DNA of 64,000 bases from Amycolatopsis bullii (GTDB lineage: Bacteria > Actinomycetota > Actinomycetes > Mycobacteriales > Pseudonocardiaceae), in the NCBI RefSeq assembly GCF_014654205.1, contig NZ_BNAW01000001.1, forward strand, positions 62,001-126,000, written 5' to 3'. The translations under genes and the position numbers were made by a program. A model generated the notes under the pieces. That model was not told where the DNA came from. It saw only the letters and a program-made list of their open reading frames with translations, and ran no database searches. Shown here in pieces: positions 1 to 8,188 of the stretch. Within the stretch, counting starts at the first letter, position 1. The number at the start of each line of letters is the position of its first letter.

Positions 1-612
1 CAGCTCGTAGGCGAGGGTCTTGGTGCCCTGCAGGAAGAACGGGTGCCAGTTGTGGCTGGCGTAGGTCGTGCGGCCCGAACGGCGGACGGCTTCGGCGGCG
101 GTGTCGTCGCGGGTACCCGGCACCAGCTCCACGACCGCGCCGTACGCGCGCGTCTGCAGCACCTTCGCCGGCGAGGTCCCCTCCGGGGCGAGGACGGTCG
201 CCGCGATCCCGGCCGCGGTGCTGTAGGCCGCCACCGACGAGCCGCCGTTGCCGGAGCTGTCCTCCAGGAGCTCGCGGACGCCGGCACCGGCCAGCGCGGA
301 GACCATGACGCTGGACCCGCGGTCCTTGAAGCTGCCGGTGGGACTGAACCATTCGAGCTTGAACCGCACGTCGGCGCCGCCCCAGGCCTGCGGGACGAGC
401 GGGGTGCAGCCTTCCCCCAGCGATACCGGGCGGAGGTCGCCGGGCAGCGCGGCCCGGTACCGCCAGAGCGAGCGGACACCCGTGTCGACGTCTTCCGGGC
501 GCAGGCCGGGCCGGGCGGCGACGGTCAGCGGAGCGCCGTCGTCGCCCCGCCAGCGCCGGGGGTCACCGGGGTAGCGCCTCCCGGACCGCTCGTCGGTGTA
601 CCAGTACTCCAC
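1..612 (-). CDS. PLP-dependent threonine-synthase-like enzyme (partial)
   Basis: Probable pyridoxal-phosphate enzyme of fold type II (threonine synthase / cysteine synthase group). Only the first 204 residues are in the window; the rest leaves the left edge. PTGSFKDRG carries the expected Schiff-base lysine (Lys96), and SGNGGSSVAAY is the phosphate-binding loop. An N-terminal segment with VSLGEGCTPLV matches the entry region of threonine synthase-like proteins. The chosen start is the GTG at 612, because AGGAGGT lies 4 bases upstream; an ATG-only search would miss it. Tandem inverted repeats lie directly upstream. The real substrate could be threonine synthesis or another amino-acid lyase reaction; residues that would decide are outside the window. 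Confidence 0.85.
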   Translation of the reverse strand, partial: MEYWYTDERSGRRYPGDPRRWRGDDGAPLTVAARPGLRPEDVDTGVRSLWRYRAALPGDLRPVSLGEGCTPLVPQAWGGADVRFKLEWFSPTGSFKDRGSSVMVSALAGAGVRELLEDSSGNGGSSVAAYSTAAGIAATVLAPEGTSPAKVLQTRAYGAVVELVPGTRDDTAAEAVRRSGRTTYASHNWHPFFLQGTKTLAYEL

Positions 613-627
613 CGCCACCTCCTCGTC

Positions 628-661
628 TGGACGAACAGTCCAAGCTTAGACGTACCGTCTA
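628..661. promoter_or_regulatory. tandem 15-bp inverted repeats, likely TetR-type operators
   Basis: Two odd palindromes, TGGAC-N5-GTCCA (628-642) and TAGAC-N5-GTCTA (647-661), share the form TrGAC-N5-GTCyA and have centres 19 bp apart. They lie 16-49 bases upstream of the GTG of the PLP enzyme gene, in the usual promoter position. The shape resembles operators of TetR-family repressors (known for the family); which regulator binds is not visible here. Confidence 0.5.
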
Positions 662-1308
662 GTGCTACTGCGGAGTACGCGAAATGTCTTCAGCTTCTTC
701 TCAGGAAAGGCTTGTAACGCACGGGCGGAAAATTTCGATCACCTCCTGCTGGCCGGCGTACCGCTGGTGGCTGCCCGAATACCGCCGGTCGTCCCCGGCG
801 GGGTGGCCGCGGCCGCCGATGTCCCCGTTCGTGGTCTTGTGAGCACCGAGAATCCGGCGGCTGCGGCCAATCCACTGTGGACCAGCAGCGCTCTGTGCGG
901 GGCTGCCACGTATTCTTCGCTCGATTCTTCCGATGCTCCCGAAATGCACCAAGAAATCACCGAAGACAACCGGGGAAGAGTGGTGCGTGCGGGTCGCCGA
1001 AGCGAACATTTCCGCACGCGCGCTTTACCGGCGGGATAAGCGCGGCGACGCGCGGGGAAACGGCGGACCCGACGGTCGGCGTGGTCCGGTCCGGCCAGCG
1101 CGGCCGCGTCCGTCAGGTGGGATGGCTTGCGCCGTCCGGCGCCGCGGACCGGGTGGACCACGCCGGGGAACCGGTCTGCCACGCCCGGTCGGGGCAATGG
1201 TGGCGCCCCCGCGAGGGGGAGAACGTGACGGCGACGTTAAATTCTTGCGCCGTCGGCCTGGTCGATCCCGAATTTTCTGAACCTCGGCTATGAAATCGCG
1301 GGGGGTTG

Positions 1309-1337
1309 TTGACGGCACCGAAGGAACCCGCTTAAGT
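1309..1337 (+). promoter_or_regulatory. putative promoter of the PKS operon
   Basis: TTGACG (1309-1314), 17 bases, then TTAAGT (1332-1337) fits a housekeeping sigma promoter. The PKS 1 start lies 44 bases downstream with CGGGAG as ribosome site. Confidence 0.45.
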
Positions 1338-1381
1338 ACTCCCCGTTACCCTTCACCCTTTCGTGCGTAGCGGGAGTTCCC

Positions 1382-4300
1382 ATGCGTCTCTCGAAAGACG
1401 ACTCCGTGCCGGCCGAGCTGGTCGTCGCCGTGTCGCCGCTGCGATGGCCGTCGGCGCGCGGGGTCGCCGCCGCGGCACGCGGGGGCGGGCTCGGCGTGCT
1501 CGACCTGACGGCCGGGGGTGCCGCGGCCGCGGAAGAACTCGCGCTGCTGGGCGAATGGGGTGTCCCGGCGTTCGGCGTCCGGGTGGCGCGACCGGCCGAC
1601 CTGCCCGACGCCGTGACCACCGTGCTGCTGACCGAGGACGCCGGGTGCACGCCGCAGGACTTCCCGGGACGGCACGTGCTGGCCGAGGTCACCTCCCGGG
1701 CCGCGGCCCGCCGGGCCGTCGCGGCCGGTGTCCACGGCCTGATCGCCCGCGGCCACGAATGCGGCGGCCGGGTCGGGGAACTGAGCACGTTCGTCCTGCT
1801 GCAGGCCCTGCTCGCCGACGACACCTTCGCCGTCCCGGTGTGGGCAGCGGGCGGCATCGGGCCGCAAACCGCCGCGGCCGCCGTCGCGGGCGGCGCGGCC
1901 GGGGTCGTCGTCGACACGCAGCTCGCGCTGCTGCCGGAAGCCGAACTGCCCTCGGCGCTCACCACCGCCGTCACCGGCCTCGACGGCTCGGAAACGACCG
2001 TCGCCGACGGTGTCCGCGTCCTGGCCCGGCGGGGCATCGACCCCGTCGAGGCAGGTCAGGACGTCTTCCTCGCCACCCGGTTCCGCGACCGCTGGGGCAC
2101 GGTGACGGCGGCGGTGCGCGGCCTGGCCGACGCCGTCGGCGAGGCGCTGCGCCTGCCGGACGCGGTGCTGGGCCCCGGCTGCGCGGGCAGCCGCGCGCTC
2201 GGCACGGCGCTGCCGGTCGCGCAGGGCCCGATGACCCGGGTCAGCGACCAGCCCGCCTTCGCGGCGGAGGTCGCCTCGGGCGGGGCGCTGCCGTTCATCG
2301 CGCTCGCCCTCTCCGGCCCCGGCCAGACCCGCGACGTGCTGGAACGGACCCGCGCGGCCGTCGGGGACGCACCCTGGGGCGTCGGTGTCCTCGGCTTCGC
2401 CGCCGACGACGTCAAGGCCGCGCAGCTGGCCGTCATCCGCGAACTGCGGCCCACGCACGCGATCATCGCCGGCGGGCGGCCCGCGCAGGCCGCGGCCCTG
2501 GAAGACGCCGGCATCGCCACCTTCCTCCACGTGCCCTCGCCGGGCCTGCTGAAGCAGTTCCTCGAGGCGGGCGCCCGCAAGTTCGTCTTCGAAGGCTCCG
2601 AATGCGGCGGGCACGTCGGCCCGCGCACCAGCTTCCCGTTGTGGGAAGCCCAGCTCGGCGTGCTCGCCGACTTCCTCGCCACCACTCCGGACGCGGCCGC
2701 CGACCTGCAGCTCCTGTTCGCCGGCGGCATCCACGACGAACGCTCGGCCGCGATGGTGGCCGCCCTCGCCGCCCCGGCGGCCGCGCGCGGTGCGGCGATC
2801 GGCGTGCTGATGGGCACCGCCTACCTCTTCACCCGCGAGGCCGTCGACGCGGGCGCCGTGCTCCCGCTGTTCCAGCGCCGGCTCCTGGAAGCCGAGCACA
2901 CCGACCTGCTCGAAACCGCGCCGGGCCACGCCACCCGGTGCGTGCGCAGCCCGTTCACCGAGGAGTACGCGGCGATCAAGGCGGACCTCGCCGAGCGCGG
3001 CGTGCCGAGCCGCGACGCCTGGGAGCAGCTCGAAACGCTCAACGTCGGACGGCTGCGCCTGGCGAGCAAGGGCATCGAGCGCGTCGGCGCCGAGCTGCGG
3101 GACGTCGCCGAAGACCGGCAGCTCGCCGAGGGCATGTTCATGGCGGGCGAGGTCGCCGTGCTGCGCTCGGCCGTCACCACGATCGCCGAACTGCACACCG
3201 CGGTCGGCGAAGGGGCGAACGCCTTCCTGCGGGCGCGGGCCGCCGAGTTCGGCGTCACCGGAACCGAACCGCCCGCGCCCGAACCGCTCGACGTCGCGAT
3301 CGTCGGCATGGCCTGCATGTTCCCCCAGGCCCCCGACTTGGCCGCGTTCTGGGCAAACATCCTGGCCGGCGCGGACGCCGTCACCGAGGTGCCGCCGCAG
3401 CGCTGGGACACCTCGCTGTACTACGACCCCGAGGGACAGGGCGAGCGGACGCCGTCGCGCTGGGGCGGGTTCCTGCCCGAGATCGGCTTCGACCCGCTGA
3501 AGTACGGCATCCCGCCGTCGTCGCTGGCCAGCATCGAGCCCGTGCAGCTGCTGGCCCTGGAGGCCGCGCACCGCGCGCTGGCCGACGCGGGTTACGCCGA
3601 CCGCGCGTTCGACCGGACCCGGACGTCGGTGGTGTTCGGCGCCGAGGCGGGCAGCGACCTGTCGAACGCGATGACGCTGCGTTCGGTGCTGCCGTCCTAC
3701 GTCGGCGAGCTGCCGTCCGAACTGGACGAACGGCTGCCGAAGATCACCGAGGACTCCTTCCCGGGCGTGCTGGCCAACGTCATCGCCGGGCGGATCGCGA
3801 ACCGGCTCGACCTGGGCGGGGCCAACTACACCGTCGACGCCGCGTGCGCGTCGTCGCTCACGGCGGTCGACGTCGCCTGCAAGGAGCTGACCGCCGGAAC
3901 CAGCGACCTCGTCCTCTGCGGTGGCGCGGACCTGCACAACGGCATCAACGACTACCTCCTGTTCGCCTCCGCGCACGCTCTTTCGCCCACCGGCCGGTCG
4001 GCGACGTTCGACAGCGCCGCCGACGGCATCGCCCTCGGCGAAGGCGTCGCCTGCATCGCCCTGAAGCGCCTGGCCGACGCGGAACGCGACGGCGACCGCG
4101 TGTACGCGGTGATCAAGGGCGTCGGCGCGGCTTCGGACGGCCGGGCGCTGGGGCTGACGGCGCCGCGGCCCGAAGGCCAGTACACCGCGCTGACCCGCGC
4201 GTACCGCAATGCCGGCGTCTCGCCCGCGCACGTCGGGCTGGTCGAGGCGCACGGAACCGGCACCGTCGTCGGCGACCGGACCGAGCTCGGCACGCTGACG

Positions 4301-7300
4301 AAGGTGTTCACCGAGGCCGGGGCCGCGCCCGGCGCGTGCACGATCGGCTCGGTCAAGTCGCAGATCGGGCACACCAAGTGCGCCGCCGGCCTGGCCGGGC
4401 TGATCAAGGCCGCCCTCTCCGTGCACACCGGCGTCAAGCCGCCGACACTGCACCTTTCGGCGCCGAACCCGGCGTGGGACCCCTCGACCAGCCCGTTCGT
4501 CTTCCAGCCGGCCGCGCAGCCGTGGACCGCCCCGCCGGCTGAGCGGTTCGCCGGGGTCAGCGCGTTCGGCTTCGGCGGCACCAACTTCCACGTGGTGCTC
4601 GCCGCGCACGACGGCGTCCCGCCCGCGCAGGCCGCGCACGAGTGGCCCGCGGAGCTGTTCACCTTCGCGACGGAACCGGCGGCGCGGGAGCTGCTGGACC
4701 TGGCCACCGAGGTCCCGGCGGGCCGGGAGCCGTGGCGGCTGCGGGACCTGGCGCTGGCGGCCGCGCGGCGGGCGCAGGGACGCCCGGCGCGGTTCGCCGT
4801 CGTCGCGTCCACTGTGGACGAACTGACCGGACTGCTGCGGCAGGCACTGGCCGGGCACGACGCGCCCGGCGTGTTCCGCGCGGACGACGCGGTGGCGGGC
4901 GAGCTCGCGGTGCTGTTCCCCGGCCAGGGCAGCCAGCGGCCGGGCATGTTCGCCGAGCTCTTCGTCGCCTTCCCCGACCTGCAGCGTTACCTGCGGCTCG
5001 ACCCCGCGACGGCCGAGACCGTCTTCGGGCCGGCGGTGTTCGGGGAGACGGCGCGGCAGGAGTCCCTGGCGCGGGTCACCGACACGCGCGTCGCCCAGCC
5101 CGCGCTCGGGATGGTCGGGCTCGCCGCGTTCCGGCTGCTGACCCGCGCCGGCGTGCAGCCCGCGATGCTGGGCGGGCACAGCTACGGCGAGCTGGCGGCG
5201 CTCGCCGCGGCGGGCGCCCTCACACCGGAAGGGCTGGTGCACGCCAGCCACGTCCGGGCGGCGGCGATCCTCGACGCGGTCCCGGAGGGCGACCCCGGCG
5301 CGATGGCCGCGGTGTCGGCGTCGGCCGCCGAGGTGCAGGCGGTGCTCGGCGCTTCGCCGGTCGTCCTGGCCAACCACAACTCGCCCCGGCAGACGGTGAT
5401 CTCCGGGCCCACGGCCGACGTCGAGGCGGCGGTCGGGCAGCTGCGGGACGCCGGGCTCGGCGCGAAGCGGATCCAGGTCGCGTGCGCGTTCCACAGCCCG
5501 CTGGTGGCGTCCGCGGGGGAGGCGTTCGGCGCGGCTCTGGACGCGATCGGCGTCGTGCGGCCAGCGGTCCCGGTCTACGGCAACCGGACGGCCGCGCCCT
5601 ACCCGGCTTCGCCGGACGCGATCCGCGGTGAGCTGGCCGCCCAGCTGGGTGCGCCGGTCCGGTTCGTCGAGCAGGTCGAGGCGATGTACGCGGCCGGGGC
5701 GCGGGTGTTCGTCGAAGCCGGACCCGGGACCGTGCTGGGCAGGCAGGTCGCCGCCATCCTCGGCGACCGGCCGCACCGGACGGTCGGGTTCGAACAGCCG
5801 GGCCGCCGCGGCCTGCCGGGCTTCCTCGGCGCGCTGGCGCAGCTGGCGGTGGCCGGTGTGCCGGTCGAGACGGCGTGGCTGTTCCGCGGCCGCGACGCGG
5901 TGGACGCTTTCGTGGTGCCGCGCCCGAAGCGTCCCGGGTGGACGGTCGACGGCCACCTGCTCCGCGCGGCCGACGGCACGATCCCGGCGGGGGCTCTGCG
6001 TCCCGCGGAGCGGATTTCGCTCGGGGTGGTGGCCGCGGCGCCCGCCACCTCGGAGGCGATGGTCGCGGACTTCCTGCGCACGAGCCGCGAGATGATCGCG
6101 GCCCAGCGGGACGTGCTCCTCGGCTTCCTCGGCACGGAAGCGCCGTTGCCGGTCTCTGCGCCGATCACGGTCCCGGTCGTCGAGCCGCCGGGGGTGGTGC
6201 CGGTCGCGCCGCCCGCCGCGGCGTCGGTGCTGGAGACCGTGGTCGAGGTGATCGGGGAGCGGACCGGGTATCCGGTGGAGATGATCGAGCCGGACCTCGA
6301 TCTGGAAGCCGACTTGAGTGTGGACTCGATCAAGCGCGCCGAGATCGCGGGCGAGCTGGCGTCCCGGCTGGGGCTCGCGGGCGGTGACGTGGAGGAGTTC
6401 GCCAAGGCCCGGACAGCGGCCGCAATCGCGAAACTGATCGGCGACCCGGACCCCGCGGCGGCGTCGGTGCTGGAGACCGTGGTGGCGGTGATCGGGGAGC
6501 GGACCGGGTATCCGGTGGAGATGATCGAGCCGGACCTCGATCTGGAAGCCGACTTGAGTGTGGACTCGATCAAGCGCGCCGAGATCGCGGGCGAGCTGGC
6601 GTCCCGGCTGAACCTCGAGACCGGCGGCGACGTCGAGGAACTGGCCAAGGCCCGCACGGCGGCAGCAATCGCCGAGCTCATCGACGTCGAGCGCCCCAAT
6701 GTGGCCTTCGGTGCGTCAGACGCAACGAAGGCCGCCTTGGGTGCGTCTGACGCAACCAAGGCCACATTGGGGCGCTTGGAACCGGGCGAGCCCGCGCCGC
6801 TCATCGTTGCGCCGAAACGCCTGGTCATGGCCGAGACCGAGCTCGCACCAGCCGGGGCTCCCGACGTTGCCGGGCGCAAGTTCCTCCTCCACGGCCGCGG
6901 CCCGCTCGCTGAGGCCGTCCGGGCCCAGCTCACCACGCTGGGCGCCACCGCCGAGGTCGCCGACGAGGTACGCGCCGGGTTCGACGGTGTCCTGTTCCTG
7001 CCGGGAACTGCGCTGCCGTCCGCCTTCCCGCAGTACCAGGCCGCCCTCGCCACCAAGCCGAGATGGCTGCTGACCGCCGGCCCCGGCGAAGGCCTGCGCG
7101 GCTTCCACCGCAGCCTCGCCCGCGAATACCCGGACACGCTCACCCGCGTGGTCGAACTGCCACCGGACGAAGCGCCCGAAGCCCAGGCGACCGCGCTCGT
7201 CGAAGAACTGTCCACAGTAGATCAAGAACCGGTCGTCGTGTGCAAAGGCGGCAACCGTACCGGCTTCCGGATGACGGAGCAGGACCTCGGCCCGCTCGGC

Positions 7301-8188
7301 AGCAGCGGCGCCGGCCCCGCGGGCGACGGGGCCGCCGAAGCCGCCGCGATCGGCCTGGACCGGGATTCGGTCGTCCTGCTCGTCGGCGGCGCCAAGGGCA
7401 TCACCGCCCGGTTCGCCGCGACCCTGGCCGCGGCCGCCGGCTGCCGGATCGAACTCCTCGGCCGGACCCCGGTGCCCGCGAACCAGGACGAATATCCGGA
7501 GGCCGAAACGGCCAACGACCTCCGCGCGGCGCTCATCGAAAACGGACTGAAGAGCCCCGCCGAGATCGAACGGACCGTCCGCCGGATCCAGGGCGAACGC
7601 GAGGTCCGGCGGACGCTGGCCCAGCTGGAAGCCCTGGGCAGCCCGGCGCGCTACCAGTCGGTCGACATCCTCGACGCCGAAGCCGTGCACCGCGCGGTCA
7701 AGGAGATCCACGCCGAGCACGGCCGCCTCGACGGCATCGTCTACGCGGCCGGCGTGATCGAGGACAAGCTCGTCGCCGAGAAGACGCCGGAGTCGTTCGA
7801 GCGCGTGTACGGCACCAAGGTCGACGGCGCCCGCACCCTCCTCGAAGCCACCGCCGACCTCCCCGACGAGCCCGCGTTCGTGGTCCTGTTCGGCAGCATC
7901 GCCGCGGCGCTCGGCAACCGCGGCCAGTCCGACTACGCCGCCGCCAACGACGCCCTCGAGACGCTCGGCCGCCGGTGGCCCGCCGGACGCGCGGTGACCG
8001 TCCACTGGGGACCGTGGGCCCCGACCGGCGAACACGACGGCATGGTGACCCCCGAGCTGATGCGTGACTACGCCCGCCGCGGCATCGCGCTGATCGATCC
8101 GGAGGAGGGCACCCTCGGCCTGCTGCGCGAGCTGGCCTGGGGCCGTCCGGACACCGGGGCCGTCGTCCACACCGCCTCGGGCTGGTGA
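1382..8188 (+). CDS. iterative type I PKS, secondary-lipid/PUFA type: NPD-NPD-KS-AT-ACP-ACP-KR
   Basis: 2268-residue multidomain synthase. Order: a TIM-barrel nitropropane-dioxygenase/PfaD-like enoylreductase region at 1-630 that appears duplicated (GHECGGRVGE near 123-132 and SECGGHVGPR near 405); ketosynthase about 637-1080 with DAACASS (Cys822), EAHGTGT and GHTKCAAG; acyltransferase about 1170-1480 with GHSYGE (Ser1267); two ACPs with DSIKR (Ser1649 and Ser1729); a ketoreductase at about 1820-2260 with GGAKGIT and a Ser-Tyr-Asn active site (SDYAAAND). DSIKR ACPs and the fused PfaD-like reductase are marks of PUFA and heterocyst-glycolipid synthases rather than modular PKSs. Dehydratase and phosphopantetheinyl transferase are supplied by the next gene, which starts inside this stop codon. 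ATG 1382 follows CGGGAG. An 85-bp palindrome sits in frame between ACP2 and KR. The product is inferred, not known. Confidence 0.9.
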   Translation: MRLSKDDSVPAELVVAVSPLRWPSARGVAAAARGGGLGVLDLTAGGAAAAEELALLGEWGVPAFGVRVARPADLPDAVTTVLLTEDAGCTPQDFPGRHVLAEVTSRAAARRAVAAGVHGLIARGHECGGRVGELSTFVLLQALLADDTFAVPVWAAGGIGPQTAAAAVAGGAAGVVVDTQLALLPEAELPSALTTAVTGLDGSETTVADGVRVLARRGIDPVEAGQDVFLATRFRDRWGTVTAAVRGLADAVGEALRLPDAVLGPGCAGSRALGTALPVAQGPMTRVSDQPAFAAEVASGGALPFIALALSGPGQTRDVLERTRAAVGDAPWGVGVLGFAADDVKAAQLAVIRELRPTHAIIAGGRPAQAAALEDAGIATFLHVPSPGLLKQFLEAGARKFVFEGSECGGHVGPRTSFPLWEAQLGVLADFLATTPDAAADLQLLFAGGIHDERSAAMVAALAAPAAARGAAIGVLMGTAYLFTREAVDAGAVLPLFQRRLLEAEHTDLLETAPGHATRCVRSPFTEEYAAIKADLAERGVPSRDAWEQLETLNVGRLRLASKGIERVGAELRDVAEDRQLAEGMFMAGEVAVLRSAVTTIAELHTAVGEGANAFLRARAAEFGVTGTEPPAPEPLDVAIVGMACMFPQAPDLAAFWANILAGADAVTEVPPQRWDTSLYYDPEGQGERTPSRWGGFLPEIGFDPLKYGIPPSSLASIEPVQLLALEAAHRALADAGYADRAFDRTRTSVVFGAEAGSDLSNAMTLRSVLPSYVGELPSELDERLPKITEDSFPGVLANVIAGRIANRLDLGGANYTVDAACASSLTAVDVACKELTAGTSDLVLCGGADLHNGINDYLLFASAHALSPTGRSATFDSAADGIALGEGVACIALKRLADAERDGDRVYAVIKGVGAASDGRALGLTAPRPEGQYTALTRAYRNAGVSPAHVGLVEAHGTGTVVGDRTELGTLTKVFTEAGAAPGACTIGSVKSQIGHTKCAAGLAGLIKAALSVHTGVKPPTLHLSAPNPAWDPSTSPFVFQPAAQPWTAPPAERFAGVSAFGFGGTNFHVVLAAHDGVPPAQAAHEWPAELFTFATEPAARELLDLATEVPAGREPWRLRDLALAAARRAQGRPARFAVVASTVDELTGLLRQALAGHDAPGVFRADDAVAGELAVLFPGQGSQRPGMFAELFVAFPDLQRYLRLDPATAETVFGPAVFGETARQESLARVTDTRVAQPALGMVGLAAFRLLTRAGVQPAMLGGHSYGELAALAAAGALTPEGLVHASHVRAAAILDAVPEGDPGAMAAVSASAAEVQAVLGASPVVLANHNSPRQTVISGPTADVEAAVGQLRDAGLGAKRIQVACAFHSPLVASAGEAFGAALDAIGVVRPAVPVYGNRTAAPYPASPDAIRGELAAQLGAPVRFVEQVEAMYAAGARVFVEAGPGTVLGRQVAAILGDRPHRTVGFEQPGRRGLPGFLGALAQLAVAGVPVETAWLFRGRDAVDAFVVPRPKRPGWTVDGHLLRAADGTIPAGALRPAERISLGVVAAAPATSEAMVADFLRTSREMIAAQRDVLLGFLGTEAPLPVSAPITVPVVEPPGVVPVAPPAAASVLETVVEVIGERTGYPVEMIEPDLDLEADLSVDSIKRAEIAGELASRLGLAGGDVEEFAKARTAAAIAKLIGDPDPAAASVLETVVAVIGERTGYPVEMIEPDLDLEADLSVDSIKRAEIAGELASRLNLETGGDVEELAKARTAAAIAELIDVERPNVAFGASDATKAALGASDATKATLGRLEPGEPAPLIVAPKRLVMAETELAPAGAPDVAGRKFLLHGRGPLAEAVRAQLTTLGATAEVADEVRAGFDGVLFLPGTALPSAFPQYQAALATKPRWLLTAGPGEGLRGFHRSLAREYPDTLTRVVELPPDEAPEAQATALVEELSTVDQEPVVVCKGGNRTGFRMTEQDLGPLGSSGAGPAGDGAAEAAAIGLDRDSVVLLVGGAKGITARFAATLAAAAGCRIELLGRTPVPANQDEYPEAETANDLRAALIENGLKSPAEIERTVRRIQGEREVRRTLAQLEALGSPARYQSVDILDAEAVHRAVKEIHAEHGRLDGIVYAAGVIEDKLVAEKTPESFERVYGTKVDGARTLLEATADLPDEPAFVVLFGSIAAALGNRGQSDYAAANDALETLGRRWPAGRAVTVHWGPWAPTGEHDGMVTPELMRDYARRGIALIDPEEGTLGLLRELAWGRPDTGAVVHTASGW
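6219..6609 (+). repeat. tandem ACP repeat, 240-bp period
   Basis: About 150 bases at 6219-6369 recur almost unchanged at 6459-6609, exactly 240 bases on, covering the core of both ACPs. Even the less common codons TTG and AGT before the modified serine are identical. This points to recent duplication or ongoing gene conversion; the flanking linkers differ. Confidence 0.9.
6691..6775. repeat. 85-bp near-perfect palindrome with two inner hairpins, in frame in PKS 1
   Basis: The 42-base left half matches the reverse complement of the right half at 38 of 42 positions around C6733. The outer stem GCGCCCCAATGTGGCCTT encloses two small hairpins, each built on the 13-base palindrome TGCGTC-W-GACGCA. 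It encodes an internal protein repeat, GASDATKA, in the linker between ACP2 and KR. No transposase or target duplication is seen; it looks like a small dispersed palindromic element tolerated because it leaves the frame open. Confidence 0.85.

Larger units (their letters stand above)
613..1381. other. long non-coding region upstream of the PKS operon
   Basis: About 770 bases with no frame that looks coding: open frames on both strands overlap, lack ribosome sites and match no family I recognise. It is less GC-rich in places (around 690-760 and 890-990). It contains the paired operators at 628-661, one TCCACTGTGGA palindrome (871-881) and a promoter-like sequence at its right end. It may hold an upstream regulatory region or a small RNA, but nothing specific can be named. 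Confidence 0.5.

Noticed and set aside
1346..5956. 1536-codon open frame on the minus strand opposite PKS 1
   Set aside because: Arg/Gly/Ala-rich shadow of a high-GC gene; PKS motifs are on the plus strand, and it has no ribosome site or recognisable domain.
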